Shown here: piece by piece, positions 1 to 10,294 of the stretch
Position numbering within the stretch: the stretch's first letter is position 1
Layout: the number at the start of each line of letters is the position of its first letter
Assembly (NCBI GenBank): GCA_015179045.1
Contig: WHUZ01000008.1
Coordinates: forward strand, 930,001-994,000
Origin: Kalaharituber pfeilii
Taxonomy: Eukaryota; Ascomycota; Pezizomycetes; Pezizales; Pezizaceae
Direction of reading: 5' to 3'
Length of the DNA: 64,000 bases
The notes under the pieces: generated by a model
Databases searched by the model: none
Told to the model about the DNA's origin: nothing
The model's input: only the letters and a program-made list of their open reading frames with translations
Position numbers and translations under genes: made by a program

Positions 1-272
1 TAAAGTTGATGCAGAGTATGGAAATCAAGGCGGCGATATTAGAGGAGTTGCTACAGAAGGGTATGCTTGACTGAATATATTATTGTAGTTTCCGTCACTA
101 ATTAGTCTATAGGTTTGGCTGGGTCAATGCCAGCTATCAGATTGGCCTGGATATAATCTCATCGCACATGCAGCGAGCTTTAGGTGCATGCATTCCCCCA
201 GATGCATTTTTCAGAATGACGGAGACAGAAATCGAGGGAATTGTCCAGAGCGTGGAGTCTATGGGCCTTTAA
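1..272 (+). CDS. NTH1: Neutral trehalase, 3' end (partial)
   Basis: This is the C-terminal end of a cytosolic trehalase (alpha,alpha-trehalose to two glucose; family GH37). The gene enters from the left edge. Exons are <1-60 (reading from base 2) and 113-272. The 52-bp intron 61-112 starts GTATGC, ends TATAG, and has a CACTAAT branch-like site. The spliced reading gives [19 protein letters not shown] followed by [12 protein letters not shown], then a short tail ending at TAA 270-272. The glycine-rich loop followed by the FGWVNASY block is what I know from the C-terminus of fungal neutral trehalases. The catalytic domain, Ca-binding site and PKA sites lie outside the window, so an acid trehalase is not formally excluded, but the short tail after the block fits the neutral form. 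Confidence 0.85.
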
Positions 273-1924
273 TAGCGTGGATCCTGTTCACTGTTCACGG
301 GGATTTTTGTCTGAAAATTTCTTGATCCCTCATTTTCTGCATATTGCATGGCATTCTCACATGGTATTCAAATCATGGTACCAAATTGGTCGTGCATTTT
401 AATCGGAGAGGTCTCTCGAACACCAGTTCCAACAACATTCTTTAAAGAGGCTCTCTTTCAAGAGTCACCCTATGTGATGGCTCATTCAGTACGCTACATT
501 TGTTATTGTGTTTCCATCTTTCAGTTTCGTTGGTCGTTATTTCCTTTACTCTTGCTTCCCTTGGATCACGCATTAATATCGTCATGGTTTCTGTTCACTT
601 TATAAAGGAGTCGTTTTCTAGTATATCCGGGGATGGTGTTCAAAGTATTCGTCTATGCAGGTTATATATAAAGAGTGGGTAGGTGCGGGGGCATTTATGG
701 ATATCTGGTCTATGGAGGGTAAAGCAAATCCTATACACCGTGGTGTTATTTTTCATAGGCCTGTTGATGCTATTTCACTCTGGTTTAGGGAGCTTCTGGG
801 TTCATGCGGATTTCTAAAGTGTAGAGACCTGAATAGTGACTAGCCTTGGCTTGCGTTTCTGTTTACATCACGTGGCCCTTTAGTTCGAACAGTGTTGTCG
901 GATTAAAAATTCAGAAATACTTAGCCAGGCCACAGAAATGACGTTTGCAACAGTTCTCCAGTGATGCATCTCTTTAGACCATTCAGGTAGTATTGATCTT
1001 GGTGTAGACTGGCCATCACTGTGAGCCCAGAGTAGTATCTATGAGGGTGCACACGAGTGTACCGTGTTGATGTAGAACTCCATATTGCTTTTGTCTGGCC
1101 ATATCCTGTTTCCTGTACTTGTCTATTATGTATCATACTGAGCCTAGCGCCAAGAAAAAAGCGCAGCACCGTCATCACAGAAAAAAAAAATTATTGGATC
1201 GCTTAATGTCAATTACGTTTGATGCCAGCAATCGTCCCCCAGACTAAATCGTCCCTTCTTATAGCATAGTTCTATTTCGGCTTAGGCAATTGCGTTCCAT
1301 TGGCTCCTCGCTACACCCACGTGTGTGCCATACCTTGGCAGTAACCACACCAGATACCCTTAAGCATGGTACGGCATAGTGACTTAGAAGCATGATGAGT
1401 ATGTATTCATATGCATGTCATGAAGTATAGCAAGTGTGGTAGCAGCATAGCATGATAAGTATGTGTAGCATGGTGAGTTTTTGAGAAGATCGAGCACAGT
1501 AGAGAGCGGGAATGGATCAGTGCAGGGGGAGTTAGGGGGGAGGTATGGGAGTAGGAGCGTGGTGGTATAGAGGGCCTCTCGGTCGGGAGGCCAGTTACTG
1601 CTTGTTTCCTGTACTGCGCATGAGAGCGATTGCTGCCGTTTTAAGCCGCCGTTGTGGGTGCCTGTTCGGGCTAGGCCAGGTGACCTCCCCGCACTTTTGT
1701 CCCACAGTAGATAACCTTTCCCAATGATGAGTCCCCGTCTCCTATGGCCGTTCCTTAAGCCGCAAGTTAAATTGCCCCTCAACGCCCGCAGTAGGACCCC
1801 TTTCATTCCATTCGTACCCTGTCTGAAGCGGTCGAGGCTCTCCTATTTAACACCGGCAACGAGCTTCAGTATATTTAAACATCACAGATCGAAGCCTACG
1901 CCGAGCAAACAGAATCCAATCAAA
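273..1924. other. Intergenic region, trehalase to dipeptidase
   Basis: No convincing coding signal is seen. The left part is the trehalase 3' flank. About 1090-1610 is a decayed dispersed repeat (separate entry). The last 150 bases are the dipeptidase promoter and leader, with T/A-rich motifs (TATTTAA near 1851 and TATATTTAAA near 1870) that could serve as TATA-like elements. Confidence 0.5.
1090..1610 (-). repeat. Dispersed repeat, copy A
   Basis: Read on the minus strand, this block matches 42985-43525 on the plus strand in several collinear stretches: a GGCCTCYCGACCG palindromic start, a CT-rich segment, a segment rich in CATGCTGCTACCACACTTGC-like words, and a GTGCTGCGCTTTTTTCTTGG block. 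The copies are diverged and differ by large indels between the blocks. No open reading frame or clear terminal repeat was found, so the element class is unknown. Confidence 0.6.
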
Positions 1925-3666
1925 ATGGAAGCAGAACTAGATAAATTCTTTGCACAGTAAGTGCTCTGTACGGCACTGTCAATATTGAGAAACTGACCAT
2001 TTTAGAGTGGACTCGATGGCAGATTCGTTCATCAAGCGTAGGCTAGTTAATGTGAACCTCATCAAGCAGAGCTGACCGCAACTTCAGGTCTAAGTGATGC
2101 TGTGGCAATTCCTTCTGTCTCGTGTGAACCCAAACGCCGTCCAGAAGTTGTAAAGGTGAGTACCAGAAGAGAAGATAACCTGCTGCTTTAACAATATTCT
2201 GACCTCCCTATCAATTAAGATGGCCGAATTTCTTGAGAAAGAGCTGCGTACACTTGGGGCCCATGTAGAGAGGCGCGACCCCGGGAAAGATCATACCGGA
2301 CTCCAGCTGCCTCCTATAATTCTGGGGCGCTATGGGAATGACTCAAAGAAGCGCACTATCCTTGTTTATGGACATTATGATGTTCAGCCCGCAAACAAGG
2401 GAGATGGATGGAAATACGACCCATGGAGTTTGACTATCGACGACCAAAACCGAATGTATGGGAGAGGAAGTACAGATGACAAAGGTCCAGTTCTTGGATG
2501 GCTCAATGCCATTGAGGCACATCAAAAGTTCGCTCATTCAATAGCATCAATATTGAAGGATTGCTGACGACATCTAGAGCCAATATTGAATTCCCGGTGA
2601 ACCTACTCATGTGCTTTGAGGGAATGGAGGAGACTGGTTCTGAGGGATTAGATGCGATTATTGAGCAAGAAGCTCAGAAATTCTTTAAGGACACTGACGC
2701 AGTATGTATATCAGATAACTAGTACGTCTCTCCTACCCTCCCATCATGTTCCCAAGACCTGACAGTACGCAGCTGGCTTGGCTCTGAAAAGCCTTGTCTC
2801 ACCTATGGGCTTCGTGGCGTCTCTTACTATGGTATTGAAGTTTCTGGTCCTGCACAGGATCTCCATTCCGGTGTCTATGGGGGAGCTGTTATGGAGCCCA
2901 TGACGGACCTTGTGAGCTTGATGGGTTCTTTAATTGACAATAAGGGAAAGATGAAAATTCCCAACGTGTATGACGACGTAGCACCAGTTACTGAGGAAGA
3001 GAAGGAACTTTATAAGAACATTTCTTTCAAGATGGATGACTTATATGATGCAATTGGTAGCAAGACTAGCATCTTTGAGGACACAGAGAATACTCTAATG
3101 GCTCGCTGGCGCCAACCTTCTCTGTCATTGCATGGTATTGAAGGGGCATTTTATGGCGAAGGAGCTAAAACGGTTATCCCTGCTAAGGTCGTTGGGAAGT
3201 TTTCTATCCGCACAGTACCCAATATGGACCTCGCGAAACTCGACCAACTTGTGATTGACTATTTGGAGTGGGTATTTGCCAAGTTGGAAAGTAGAAATCA
3301 CCTGGAAGTTAAACCACTCCATGCTGGAAAATGGTGGGTTGCCAGCCCGTTCCACTGGAACTTCACGGCTGCAAGCAAGGCTAGTAAGAAAGTTTACAAA
3401 GTTGAGCCCGACTTCACTCGGGAAGGAGGGAGTATACCTGTGACTTTGACGTTTGAGCAACAAACCAAGAAGAATGTGTTGCTCTTGCCAATGGGAAGCT
3501 CGAATGATGGTGCTCACAGTACCAACGAGAAACTGGATAGGAGAAACTAGTAAGAAACCTTGCCATGATGTATGAGATGGATGGCTAATTTAATTCGGTT
3601 TGCAGTATTGAGGGAACAAAACTCCTAGGAACTTATCTTCACTACGTTGCTGTTGAGCCTATGTAG
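1925..3666 (+). CDS. DUG1: M20 family metallodipeptidase (Cys-Gly / CNDP2-like)
   Basis: Predicted zinc dipeptidase that cleaves Cys-Gly and other dipeptides in the cytosol, the peptidase step of glutathione breakdown (Dug1/CNDP2 family, inferred from homology). Seven exons: 1925-1956, 2006-2037, 2088-2155, 2220-2527, 2578-2721, 2773-3549, 3606-3666. They join in phase to 473 residues, the usual family length. Metal and catalytic motifs are in order: [36 protein letters not shown], a DLHSGVYGG block, and GAHSTNEKL near the end. Start ATG 1925 has a CAAA context. Most introns have a CTGAC-like branch site, but the fourth (2528-2577) has the weak donor GTTCGC. Nothing appears broken. The next gene downstream converges on it. 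Confidence 0.93.
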
Positions 3667-4203
3667 TATAAACCATTTTAGAGAAACAAAGGGCTGAAGG
3701 CAGTGTATTCGATTTAGGAGGAAATGGAAGAATACTCAACGGGAAGAAATCTTGATTTTCAGTTATAGGAATTCAATTTAAAGAAAGATGCATTTTCTCT
3801 CATGACAGCCAATGTGAAATGTGCACTGTCATGTCAAGCAGGAAATGCAGACATATTATGCCAATGCACCATTTTTGCAGCCTATACTGAACCTGTCATC
3901 ACGAAAGCCCATTAAAGAATACAAATGCTGACATCAAATTCCACAAAAAGCGGAAAAGCAATCTGGTATTGGTATATCCATCCATCCATCCATCCAGTCC
4001 CATACATAATGCGCGTCAACCCAAAACAATCTCCAAATTCTGACAAGGGATTCACCCAAACCGACACCCAAACGCAATTTCTCAAATTCAAACCTTGCAC
4101 ATTCAATATTACCGAATCTTTCCGTTTTCTGGTCCATCACGCATCCCTTTCTAACTACAAGTATAACAAACCAAATTATTCCACTCTTCTAAACACCAAA
4201 AAT
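3667..4203. other. Convergent intergenic spacer
   Basis: This is the 3' flank shared by the dipeptidase and the minus-strand Cdt1 gene. It contains a short CCAT microsatellite at about 3977-3996 and A-rich sequence. Open frames here show no recognisable product. Confidence 0.5.
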
Positions 4204-6473
4204 TCACTTGAACACCACAGCCTTTATCCCTGCGCATTCCACCACCGTAACCCATCCCTTTTCATCCTGGGCTCCCCACCCTTTCTTCCATCCACCCATT
4301 CCAACACTTCCAGCAACAGGCTGCATTAATAATCCCCCAGGAACTTTTTTCTCCGGCAAAGTCATTGCCGAACTCTCTGGAGTAGTAGCAGTAGCACTTT
4401 TTGGCTCGAGTCCCTGTTCCCCAGCAAGTTTGACACACAGTTCCGCTTCTTCCTTGGTAATCCCGTTCCTTACACTTTGCCTAATCGCCAAAATGACCTC
4501 CTCCAAACCCAAACTTCGCCTTCCACCGCTGTTGAGGCCGCCAATGCCCCCACCTGACGCACGCAGCCTGAGAGATCGCAAGATAGGAATGATCTCAGGC
4601 AGACGCTGCTGAGCAGCGACCCGCGCTCGAGCTTCGGCCGCGGCGACAGGGTCGAGATTTGCAGATTGGGCAGCGGCATTCAGAGCTGCTTGGTGTTTTG
4701 CACGAATACGGTCGAGAAGAGACATCTTCGCTGGAGCAGCCTCTGTGGCTACTGGTGTTGGGGCTGTTGCGGTTTTTGGAGCATCCTGTGTCGAGGTCAC
4801 CATTGGAGGAGATAATTCCGGAACTGACTTTACATGCGCTGGTGACTCCTGCGCAGCGGACTTATCCATCACAATCTTTTTCTCAGCCTGTGCCTTTCCT
4901 CGAATGATCTGTACACCCTTCAGTTCCTGCAACCTCTTCTGCCCCTTTGCCTTCAGCACCGTCTCGATGGTTTGCTTATTTTCAGAAACATTAATCTCTG
5001 CCAATGGAATCTTGATGTCCTTGTTCCCCACATCCCGCTTTGCCAGACTCTTCTGCTCCTCCCTATCATCCCCATCATTCCCTTCTTTCTTTAACTCACA
5101 TTTCCAGTATGCCTCGACCTTTTTCTCGAACTCCGTCCGTAGAGTATTGATTTCCCCAACACCTTTCATGAGAGATGAGAGCTGAATCACAATCTTGTTG
5201 TTGCCATAGTCAACAGGCTTGAACCATCCTCTTGGACCAGTTAGTTTTGGCTTTTTTGGTGCTGCCTTCTTGACCTTCTTCTTAGGGACATCAGTGGTCG
5301 ATTTAGCTTCCTCAGCTGCGTCGACAGGCTCGTCTGGTTGATAACTAGTGAGCCAGCATATCCTTCTTATGTCAGCTAGTTCAACTGTTCGCTTGGAGAG
5401 GCGTTCTAGATGAGGTTTCAGCTGGCCAAACGCAGGGAGGGAGGCTACGCCGTTCTGCGCATGATGAAGATGGATAGCGGTTAGAAGATGGGAATGAAGC
5501 TTGACTAAATGAGTTAGGTATGCTGGCCTCGATTCCACCTCAGAAGCATCTTGGGAGCTGGCAGCGAGCAGACTGTTCAGAGAGGAAAGGGTGGTATCGT
5601 TCACAGGGACAGCAGCGCTGGTGACCCGACCGTCTTCTTCCTGCTGGAGGATTGTCTGTGCCGGGTCAAGAGCCGCAATGGCAAGGTGTTTGGAAGTGCG
5701 GGTAGAGCGTGGGGTAGCTTTTGGCTTTGGATTGGGCCTCCTTGCAGCTGCACGGCGGGGAGGCTTGGGGGGGTCATCGCGGCCGCAGGAGCCTCGTCTA
5801 TGCCGCCGTCGCCGGTGACTGTGGTGGCACCTGCGGTGGCGGTGGCGGTGGCGGGGGCTGGAGGTGGCGCAGGCTCGGGCGCGGCTGCCGTGGGCACCTG
5901 GACCTTCTTCCGCTTCGATGCTCGCGCGGGACGCTCGGCTTGCCCGTGCTTTTCAACCTGGGCTGCTGGAGGGACCGCAGGAGCCGCCTCCCCCGTCTTC
6001 CGCTTCCTTCCTCTGGGGACACTTGGTTTTTCTTCAACCTTCTCGGTTTTCGTTTCCACAACCCTCGCGGACAGCTTGACTTCAATCCTTTCATGTTCCA
6101 GCGGCACCTCCATTAACTCCACTTCTTTCTTAACTTCAGCGAACTTCTCGGCCTTCACAACCGCCTTGATACTCTTTTTTTGCCCCTTGACAACAATCCC
6201 TTCATGTTCCAGCGGCACCTCCATTAACTTCACTTCTTTCTTGACCTCGGCGACCTCCTCGGCCTTCACAACTGCCTTTTTACTCATCTCTTTCCCCTCG
6301 ACAACAACCCCCAACATCTCAGCCTTGGCCAATATCGCTGCCGCCCCAGCTGACCCAATATTCTTGCTACTCTTCAGCCTCACGACACCTTTCCCTGCTT
6401 TGAGGGTCGGGTGCAGCGTAGCTACTGCTCCAGCAGCAGTACGGGGAGGTTTTCGCGTACGTGTTGCAGGCAT
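4204..6473 (-). CDS. cdt1: DNA replication licensing factor Cdt1-like (one apparent frameshift)
   Basis: Cdt1 loads the MCM helicase at origins with ORC and Cdc6; the assignment is by similarity. From ATG 6473 the N-terminus is basic and low-complexity, with a 37-residue tandem duplication. A middle block around residue 315 (RPAYLTHLVKLHSHLLTA, then LSKRTVELADIRRI) resembles the fungal Cdt1 central domain. A C-terminal winged-helix-like block starts near residue 583 (SLLDRIRAKHQAAL, RLPEIIPILRSL, GITKEEAELCVKLAG). The frame opened at 6473 stops at 5601, while the C-terminal frame has no ATG of its own. The frames meet in a run of seven G at 5767-5773 (C on the coding strand). One more base there gives a continuous 756-residue frame. 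A sequencing or assembly error is likeliest; a real lesion or a tiny GC-rich intron is possible. Confidence 0.8.
6090..6300 (-). repeat. 111-nt in-frame tandem duplication in Cdt1
   Basis: Two copies beginning TTCATGTTCCAGCGGCACC on the plus strand start at 6090 and 6201, exactly 111 nt (37 codons) apart, and remain highly similar for about 75 nt. Each encodes a copy of the VEVP/LMEVPLEHE segment preceded by a Lys/Glu-rich helix. Confidence 0.9.
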
Positions 6474-7587
6474 TATAAGCCTTCGTTTGGTAGAATGATT
6501 GCGTTAGATGTAGATAGGCCCTTGACTTGGTGATGAGAATATCTGTGGGTTCCACAACACGATGAATCCCGGGGATAATAACCGGTAACAAAAACCCGTT
6601 GCTGGGTTCTCTCTCAGATGACCGTCGCAAACACGGTCTATTGAGACGACAGAGTCGAGTGAAAACAAGTCGACCTATAGTAGTAGTAGTAGTTGTTGTC
6701 GACGGTGGTTGGGTACCGGAATCTTAATGCAATACTCGGCTCAAGGCCCTTCTCTCTTCCGCGTAGTAACGTAAACAGGTAATAGTACACTACACCGAAC
6801 AACGAAGATCCTTAGCTCTGTTATTACAACAACTGTTGCTATAGGATTGTCTGTCTGATGGGTAACGGGCTTTAGGAAGAAGGAGTGTGTAGGGTATCTC
6901 TGTTGTGGGTATTGGTTGGAAAGAACAAAAAAGAAAGGAAAAAACTGCAAGTGCAAAGTATGAAACTGGGGGTTGTTGCACAAAGAAAGGGTGGGGCTAA
7001 GCGTCAAAACAGACTTCCGAATGCAGCGATCCGGTTGTCATGGCAACTTCTAACTAGGCTAAATACAGCTATTTCATTGTAGGAGTGGTTGAACGTGTAT
7101 CATAAAGTGGATCTTTTTTTTCTTTTTTTTCTTCTATATAGTACGGAGATAATAAGTTTTCGAGAATAACTTGGGCCTCCTCCCTTATCGTCCAATAGAT
7201 TTCTTTACTTTGTAGCTATGACCTCTACAAGCGGCTGCTGATCAGAATAAAGATAGCTTGACTTCTATGATATCTCCTGAATTAAGGATAAGTCTAAAAA
7301 CTACCTCCTTACCCCTTCACAACTCCGCAACTTGACAATGCAAATGTAAGAGTCACTTTTATTCCATTGGCACTACCATATTAATACTGAAAAAATTATA
7401 GGTTCTCGGATTGTACTCTCCTAAACTTGCTACTTGAGGAATGCTATAGTGGATGGCTTCGTAGGTAAGTAAGAATGCACTATACAATTCAGTGAAGGGT
7501 TCAGCAAGCAATTCATTATGTGAGCTAACTAGCAGCTTCGCAGATGAGTTAGCAAGTTCAACAAACAAGTTCAGCATGTAGTTCTAC
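6474..7587. other. Cdt1 upstream region
   Basis: Promoter side of the minus-strand Cdt1 gene. It contains a TAG triplet microsatellite at about 6677-6695 and pyrimidine tracts near 7110-7135. No other gene is supported. From about 7490 onward, loose copies of the 12-bp repeat begin. Confidence 0.4.
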
Positions 7588-7733
7588 AAGCGATTCGGCA
7601 AGCGATTCGGTAGGGGATTCAGCAGGCATTTTAGCAGGGGGATTCAGCAGGGGATTTAGCAGGAGATTCAGCAGCCAATTCAACAAGCGATTCAGCAGGC
7701 CATTCAGCGGGCGATTCAGCAAGTGATTCAAAA
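7588..7733 (+). repeat. 12-bp minisatellite, about 12 copies
   Basis: Tandem units close to AAGCGATTCAGC / AGGAGATTCAGC run head to tail, nearly all exactly 12 bp with one 13-bp unit, so the array has slipped by one base. Looser copies (for example GGTTCAGCAAGCAATTC) extend left to about 7490. No continuous frame runs through it, so it is probably non-coding. Confidence 0.85.
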
Positions 7734-8300
7734 AGTTGTAGTTGATGGGTGGGCAACTGGAAAGTTGGAAGTTCAGAAGAGAAAGTGAGCGTAGTGGTGG
7801 GATTTTAGTTAGAGTAGTTGAGTTGACAGATACAGTTGTTGTTGTAGATATGACTGCAACGGAGGGATGCGAGTATCCAGATAGGAATGTGATATCTAAC
7901 GATAGTAGAGACCAATTTTAAAGGTGTGGGTCTTGATAATACAGTGCTATCCTTGTGTTAAGAGTGTACACCTCTATCAATTTTTCTCCTCTTGATGTCA
8001 CCCCCCCAGGGCACATCACCCCCTAAGCGCGTCACTTCCCTAGGTGCGCCACCCCCCCTAGCAGTTGTATGGACCCCCGAGCGAAGCGAGTGGGGTCTTT
8101 CAAGGAGTATGCGTGCAAGCGGCTGAAAAAGCATGTTCAGAACTCACCCTGAAAGATCCTCGCGGTTGCAAGGGCTCAGTATACTACATTACTTCGTGGC
8201 AGCACTAAAGCCTTGTCTCCAGCATTGCTCCTGCCCCCGCCGCAAGCTCTGCCCCCCGTTACGAGCGTAGCGAGCGAGCATTCTCTCGTAGTTACTGTAC
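7734..8300. other. Non-coding stretch with C-rich short repeats
   Basis: About 8000-8060 contains three or four imperfect 17-bp units of the form GCRCRTCACCCCCTA. A hairpin GACCCC..GGGGTC lies at about 8072-8097 around GAGCGAAGCGAG. No open frame of interest. It probably belongs to the repeat complex on its right. Confidence 0.4.
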
Positions 8301-9010
8301 TTGTCTACTTTGAAAAGTACATAAAAAGCAATAAACATGCAAAACTTAATAAACTAGATCATGTATAATATATAAAAAGTATATACTAAAAAGTAGAGAA
8401 AAATATTTAAGAGTACTTTAATATATATTAAAAGTAAAATAGATGTAACTTTTATATAGAAGTTATATATAAAAATATAGTACTTAAATAAAAGTATATA
8501 TAATAATAATATATATATATTATATTAACTTTTATACGGAGTATATATAATAAAAAAATTATCTTTATATAATTAAGAGTAATTTATATATATACTTTAA
8601 ATATAATAATTGTTACGGGTTCACCGCGCACCGTAGTGTGGGCGGCCAGCAGAGCGCGCGAAAAGCGAAAAATGCAAGCGAATACGAAATGCGCATATGC
8701 GACGTAGGCGACATGCGACAGCTGAGAGGCGTCGCAGTCGCATGGATGAGTGCTATATGAGTATCGCTAGTCAAGTGTCTTTTTGGCCTGGCGGACGGTA
8801 CTGTAACTCTCTGCGTTTACCACCTCCGTAACAATAAATATAATATATATATAGTAATATGATATAGTAAAAAATAAATAAATTTTCTAATATTAAAAAA
8901 GATAAATTTAGGTATTATTTAATTAATATTTATTTAATATAAGATAAATCTTTACTTATAAAACTAACATTAGTAGAAGTATTAAATACTTGCTAGAATT
9001 AAACCTTTTA
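8301..9010. other. AT-rich island, interrupted by a short element
   Basis: Strongly A+T-biased sequence built of TATATA, AAGTATAT and TTAATATT words, with no open frame. 8611-8833 inside it is a compositionally normal insertion. The bias is what RIP (C-to-T change in repeats) leaves in old transposons; this is an inference, since no unmutated parent copy is in the window. Confidence 0.6.
8611..8833 (-). mobile_element. Short TGTTACGG-ended element, copy 1 (MITE or small solo LTR)
   Basis: A 223-bp unit bounded by TGTTACGG and CCGTAACA, with imperfect similarity continuing inward (GGGTTCACCGC versus AGGTGGTAAACGC). The flanks are ATAAT and ATAAA, a possible 5-bp target duplication with one mismatch. 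On the minus strand it matches 20240-20420, sharing the internal word AAAAAGACACTTGACTAGCG. It has no coding capacity. Confidence 0.75.
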
Positions 9011-10045
9011 TGTTACAGTCAGTGCCCTACAGCCTCCGCACACTCAAGCCACGACCCCACGACCGCCTCCTAATGACGGAAAGCTCATAGAACCGGCTAG
9101 CTATAGGTAGCTAGCCAGCAGTCAGTTACAGCCCCTCCTGCCGACAGCCATAGAACCAGCTGCCAGTATAGCCCACCTGCCTGCCAAAGTGGCTTATCAT
9201 GGTTGCTATAGTGAAAGCTCTGCCTTCGCCACAGTGCTCCCTTCGCCACAGCGCTGCCCTCGTCGCCGCTCCTACCTTTGTATTATGTTCTTGGCTAATG
9301 GGCCTATCATGTATATAAGGCCCCATCTGGCCCTCATGTAAATAGTTCTTTCTCTCCTTGTCTGTTGTCTTGTCTTCTTAATAGACCCAGATGGTTCCTG
9401 TTAGCGTAGGCGTCGCTGGGCTCGCGGGTACGGCGCGAAGGCAGCGAAGCGGACGGCAAAAGGTTACGCGAGAGCGTTAAGTGAGAGTTCAACTTAGAAC
9501 ACCTAGTGTCTTGATTTCTTCTAGCTATCTATTCGGCTCGTTTATATAGACTTCCCGGCCATCAACATGATATGACAATGACATGATGAATATAGATAAG
9601 ACATGTAGATAAGGAGACGTAGTAGAAACATGCATTAGGAGTAGTAGCGACTAATGCATGTACGCATATTAGTTTGTAAGCCATGTGCAGTTATTAGTCT
9701 ATATGACTTACTTCGACACATACTTCAGTAGGCAACCGCTGGTTATTGGGCTCAAGTGTGTTGCCTAGTGGTGATCAGCCACATGTTCAGCGTACGCTCT
9801 AGCGGTGCTTCCGGAGCCATGGCCGTAACACCTCGCAGTCCATATGTTCTTGTTATTCTTGTCAATCTTTAAATCTTATTCAGTATCTGATCTTCCTCTC
9901 TGCCTTTTCAACATAGCCTGCCATCGCCGCTGAACTGGAACCGTTGAACCGCCACTCACGAGCCTCTCCTGTCGAGCCTCTCCTGTCACGTTCTGCGCCT
10001 GCGAAACTACTGTTACCTTCAACCGCCCGCCCGCCGCGCGTGACA
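9011..10045 (+). mobile_element. Solo LTR of a retrotransposon, 1,035 bp
   Basis: The unit starts TGTTACAG and ends CGTGACA (TG..CA with short inverted ends) and is flanked by perfect 5-bp direct repeats TTTTA at 9006-9010 and 10046-10050. A TATA-like TATATAAGG sits at 9312-9319. It is GC-normal inside an AT-rich island and shows no open frame longer than about 66 codons. This fits a solo LTR left after LTR-LTR recombination. Orientation follows the TATA motif. It is unrelated to the LTRs at 10864 and 14765. Confidence 0.8.
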
Positions 10046-10294
10046 TTTTAGATAGTTTTAAAGTACTCTAATATAAAAGTATACTATAATAAGTTATAAC
10101 AGTATTAAAGATTATACTAAATATTAATTATAGAATTTCTAAAATCAAATAGCTTCAAAAAATTCTTAAATAAATTAAGTTTTTTATATATATATATATA
10201 TATTTTATTTCTAATTTAGTATTCTATTTAGCTAATTTATTTTATTTTATAATTATAATATATATATTTAAAAAATTTATATATATTCTTATAC
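10046..10294. other. AT-rich island, right part
   Basis: Continuation of the AT-rich block after the solo LTR, ending at the left terminal repeat of the next element. No open frame or other signal is seen. Confidence 0.6.

Noticed and set aside
5551..6498. 315-codon plus-strand frame
   Set aside because: Antisense to the Cdt1 N-terminus; Thr/Ser/Ala/Gly-rich as expected from its GC-rich complement.
7588..7733. Possible CRISPR-like array
   Set aside because: Units are contiguous 12-mers without spacers, in a eukaryotic genome; it is a minisatellite.
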